Part shown: in pieces, positions 61,691-64,000 of the stretch
Layout of the letters: every line of letters starts with the position of its first letter
How positions within the stretch are numbered: the stretch's first letter is position 1
Assembly: GCA_025200525.1 (NCBI GenBank)
Contig: CM045761.1
Coordinates: 95,394,182 to 95,458,181 of the forward strand
Length of the DNA: 64,000 nucleotides
Direction: 5' to 3'
DNA from: Camellia lanceoleosa
Taxonomy: Eukaryota; Streptophyta; Magnoliopsida; Ericales; Theaceae
Notes under the pieces: generated by a model
Told to the model about the DNA's origin: nothing
Seen by the model: only the letters and a program-made list of their open reading frames with translations
The model's database searches: none
Position numbers and translations under genes: made by a program

Positions 61691-62790
61691 ACTTGGGGGA
61701 TAATGTTATGTGAATGAGGGATGAACCAGCTACGGGCGACGCTCGATTAACTCCAGATGTGGGAATGGCACACACTGTTCTGAGCAATGTGCAAATACTA
61801 GTTTTTGTGCTTTCTAACTTGGGTATTGGGTCAGTTTTGTTGTTTTGAGTCTGTCTTTTTGTTTTGAGTCAGTCTCTTTTGTTTTGGGTCTATCTTGTTG
61901 TATCGAGTCAGTCTTGTTGTATAGGAGTCGGGTGGTTCCGAGGGTGTTACCTCGAGCGTCACCATTTTGTTTTGTGTTTGTCTTTTCATTTTGTTTTGAG
62001 TCTGTTTCTACCAAGGAGCCAGTTGTGCCAGCAGATTTTCAATGAAACAGCAGTGACTTTCACGCTCTCACGTTTGCTTCTGCCTTGTGCCAGTTATGCC
62101 GGAAATTCTGAATGAGACGGTAGTATTTGACTAAGAACTCTGTCTTTCCTGTGCCTTGAAGTCATTGTAATGACCTGAGTTTTTCAAAACTTTTTGAACA
62201 CTGCAGTGAAAACGAAGAGGAAGGAATTCCTCGGGATTTGCAAAAATTTGATCAATTGAGAGAAAGAGAGACATGCTATGCCCTTAATGAATGAAATCAA
62301 GCTTGTTAGTGTGACTACTGGGAAGGATCCTAGCTTAATCCAGATTGGTTCTACACTGTCTTCAGCGCGAGCGATTTGTCGTTTTCTTAAAAACTTTCAA
62401 AAAATGTTTTGCGCGGTCTTGTGAAGACCTGTGTGGGATCACTCTTGAGATTGTGCAGCCTAGGATCGCTCTCAGCCTCGAGACTCAACCCCTTTGCGTC
62501 CAAACTTTGAACTTGAATTCAGAATGTTCAACGGTCAACTACAATGTGAGGCCCGCGTGGCCAGATTTGAAGCAGCCCTCAAACAAGAGGCACCAAAGTC
62601 AGATCAAGAAGATCAGAAGATCAGAAGAAGCTTGCAAAGCTAGAACAGAAGTACCCTTCAAACTAGGGGCAAAGATGTCAGACATGCTCGAAGAGCTGAA
62701 GATGAGTCCTCTTGCAAATCAACAGCCACTCTCCTGGATACGGATGGCTTCAAAACCCTACAACCATTTGGCATGGACCAAGCTACACTT
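61691..62790 (+). pseudogene. Pol remnant of element B
   Basis: 61700-62130 is T-rich with TTTTGTTTTGAGTC repeats and no coding signal. At 62290-62480 phrases IQIGSTLS and then CEDLCGI and EIVQPRIAL match the linker just before RT in element A (VQIGSMLS, YEDMPGI, EIVQQRI). Then all of RT to integrase is absent. At about 62745-62790 a short DGFKTLQPF piece matches the last codons of A pol. The 151-residue frame 62345-62800 runs through this remnant. It encodes no enzyme. Confidence 0.75.
61820..62010 (+). repeat. TTTTGTTTTGAGTC-type repeats in element B
   Basis: About six imperfect copies of GTTTTGAGTC(A/T)GTCT with spacing of 20-40 bases. Confidence 0.75.
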
Positions 62791-62854
62791 TTACCCTTGA
62801 GAGGCTCGTTGGGCCGAAAACCCGGAAGGTCGACCCAAGCAAAAGTTAGAGCGA

Positions 62855-62985
62855 GAAAAAGAAGAAAAAAAACAAAAAAGAACAAAAAGAACAAAAAAGA
62901 AAAAATGCAAAAAAAAAAAAAAGGGAAAAGAAAAGAAAAGAAAAAAAGAACAAAAAAGAAGAAATGGAAAGAATCAAAAAGAAAG
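62855..62985 (+). repeat. A-rich low-complexity tract
   Basis: AAAAAG and AAAGAAC units; produces a spurious Lys-rich frame. Element A has at this place only a short GAGTGAATAGTGAAAAGTG run, so B has expanded it. Confidence 0.9.
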
Positions 62986-63273
62986 GAAAAACATAGCTCG
63001 CAATGTCGAAAACCCGCAACGGACGCCTTGGCAAAAGTTAGAGCCTAAAAAGGAGAGGTTAATACCCGAGTGTATCTTAACCCCGAACTACGTAAGGCTT
63101 GATTCCCATCTTTGGGATACGTAGGCAACTTCATTCTGAAGTCCAGCCGTAAAGCAATTCAAATTCGATTGTGTCCATGCGATGGTTCTGGTCATCTTTG
63201 TCTTCTCTGTATTTGAGAGTCTGGTTGTGTTCATCGCTCCGAGGACTAACTACAATGCGTTGCGGCATCATCC

Positions 63274-63381
63274 AAACAAGGGGCAACTTTCCGTTTCCAT
63301 TCAAAACGCCGTGGTGTCATTTCAAACAAGGGGCAACTTTCCATTGCCATGCAGTGTCCTTCAGACAAGGGGCAATTTTCC
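63274..63381 (+). repeat. Triplicated ACAAGGGGCAA motif
   Basis: Three copies of (A)ACAAGGGGCAA(C/T)TTTCC, starting at about 63274, 63323 and 63363. Not seen at the homologous place in element A. Confidence 0.85.
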
Positions 63382-64000
63382 ATTGCTATGGGTCCGAGGT
63401 TGTGCATCTCAAGAGTAGGTTCCGTGCTTATTCAGCAGTGGCCGTTTGCGAAATGGTTTTTGATAATTTTTACTGAGGTTGACTAATCTTCTCGAAAAAG
63501 TACTCCATTTTTTATAAAAAAAAAAACTGGACCATTTCTTGGACCCAAAAAAGGAAAATTCTCAGTGCTCATAGCCTAACTTGCATGATTTTAAATCAGA
63601 AAATTGAACAAGCATGTTAATCTAACTCTCATTTTGGTCAAAATTGTTTTAGTAGAAAGCCAAAAACAAAAAATGGTCGAAATGATGAACTAGGGGCACA
63701 GTTGAGTCAGGTGTTCTGTCTTTTCCCCATCATCAACATACTTGCCAAGAAGGGCACTCTACCTGCCAGAAGAGGGCACAACTGAAGTCAACACCAAAGG
63801 GCTGAAAGCTCTCTCACCCTCCGAGCAGTGAGGTATCAAGCCAAGTGCGAAGCACAAATTGGAATGGATCAAGATGTTCCACTTCCTCATCTGGACAGAT
63901 CTAGCCACGTCCAAACTCCCTGGCAGAGCATCATCAATCAATGTCAATTGCAGATTTGCTACGCACCTAGTTGTAGCACAACCCCTCTGTGGGAAAATCC

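Larger units (their letters stand above)
55343..64000 (+). mobile_element. Element B: Tat-like element with gag but almost no pol, cut by window edge
   Basis: 5' LTR 55343-59478, primer site, leader, gag (60315-61690), then 1.1 kb with remnants of the pre-RT linker and the very end of pol, then the 3' non-coding region. RT, RNase H, integrase and protease are missing. The 3' LTR is outside the window. The five bases before the LTR, CCAAG (55338-55342), are the expected duplication. Confidence 0.85.
62791..64000 (+). other. 3' non-coding region of element B
   Basis: Matches A 7372-8027 read on minus. It includes an A-rich stretch (62855-62985) with GAAAAAG/CAAAAAAG units, the GGGATACGTAGGCAACTT block at 63115, and three AACAAGGGGCAACTTTCC repeats (63274, 63323, 63363). 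No 3' LTR or polypurine tract is reached. Confidence 0.75.

Noticed and set aside
62773..63048. Lys-rich frame
   Set aside because: A-rich low-complexity tract in the 3' region of element B.

Overview
This window is plant nuclear DNA made almost entirely of nested LTR retrotransposons. I found no host protein-coding gene, rRNA, tRNA gene or CRISPR array. The lineages are plant-type: Ty3/gypsy Tat-like elements with very long LTRs and a second RNase H, and chromovirus-like Ty3/gypsy elements with an initiator-Met primer site and a chromodomain-like tail. There is also one plant L1-type LINE remnant. The setting looks like repeat-rich, probably pericentromeric, angiosperm chromatin (inference). 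I cannot name the species.

The layout is a set of Russian dolls. The oldest layer is a decayed Tat-like element, here called A, on the minus strand. Its pieces are at 7372-11700 (3' region, integrase, second RNase H, RNase H, RT), 16597-17440 (protease-RT linker), 26945-28087 (protease and gag-protease linker) and 47310-47387 (gag-side coding). Two insertions into A close perfectly when removed: a full-length chromovirus F (17441-26944, duplication CATGA) and a solo LTR I (28088-47304, duplication CCCTT). The coding sense of A continues across both sites.

Inside I sits solo LTR H (29867-43597). Inside H sits LTR G (30199-41298), inside G sits solo LTR E (32072-37801), and inside E sits solo LTR D (33706-37427). 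I also holds solo LTR J (44683-47031). G carries a 2 kb unassigned block that ends in the LINE remnant (about 37807-39890). Target-site duplications support every one of these LTR steps.

Left end: a minus-strand Tat-like element C (1-5211, cut by the window edge) interrupts a plus-strand Tat LTR (5212-7371), which lies in the 3' region of A. Near 11701-16596, A is interrupted by an LTR-leader-LTR remnant N. Right end: LTR K (from 47388) is followed by minus-strand Tat LTR L (49774-55342), which holds solo LTR M (52474-55086). L is cut by a plus-strand Tat-like element B (55343 to the window end). B has a gag and a 3' region but almost no pol, so it is non-autonomous.

None of the elements is coding-intact. 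F has paired LTRs and primer sites but its gag-pol carries several stops and frameshifts. The most unusual signals are inside the LTRs. One is a cluster of short GC-rich palindromes in every long LTR. The other is a tandem array whose unit contains a 4-bp inverted repeat with a 3-base spacer; the arms differ between families but stay complementary.
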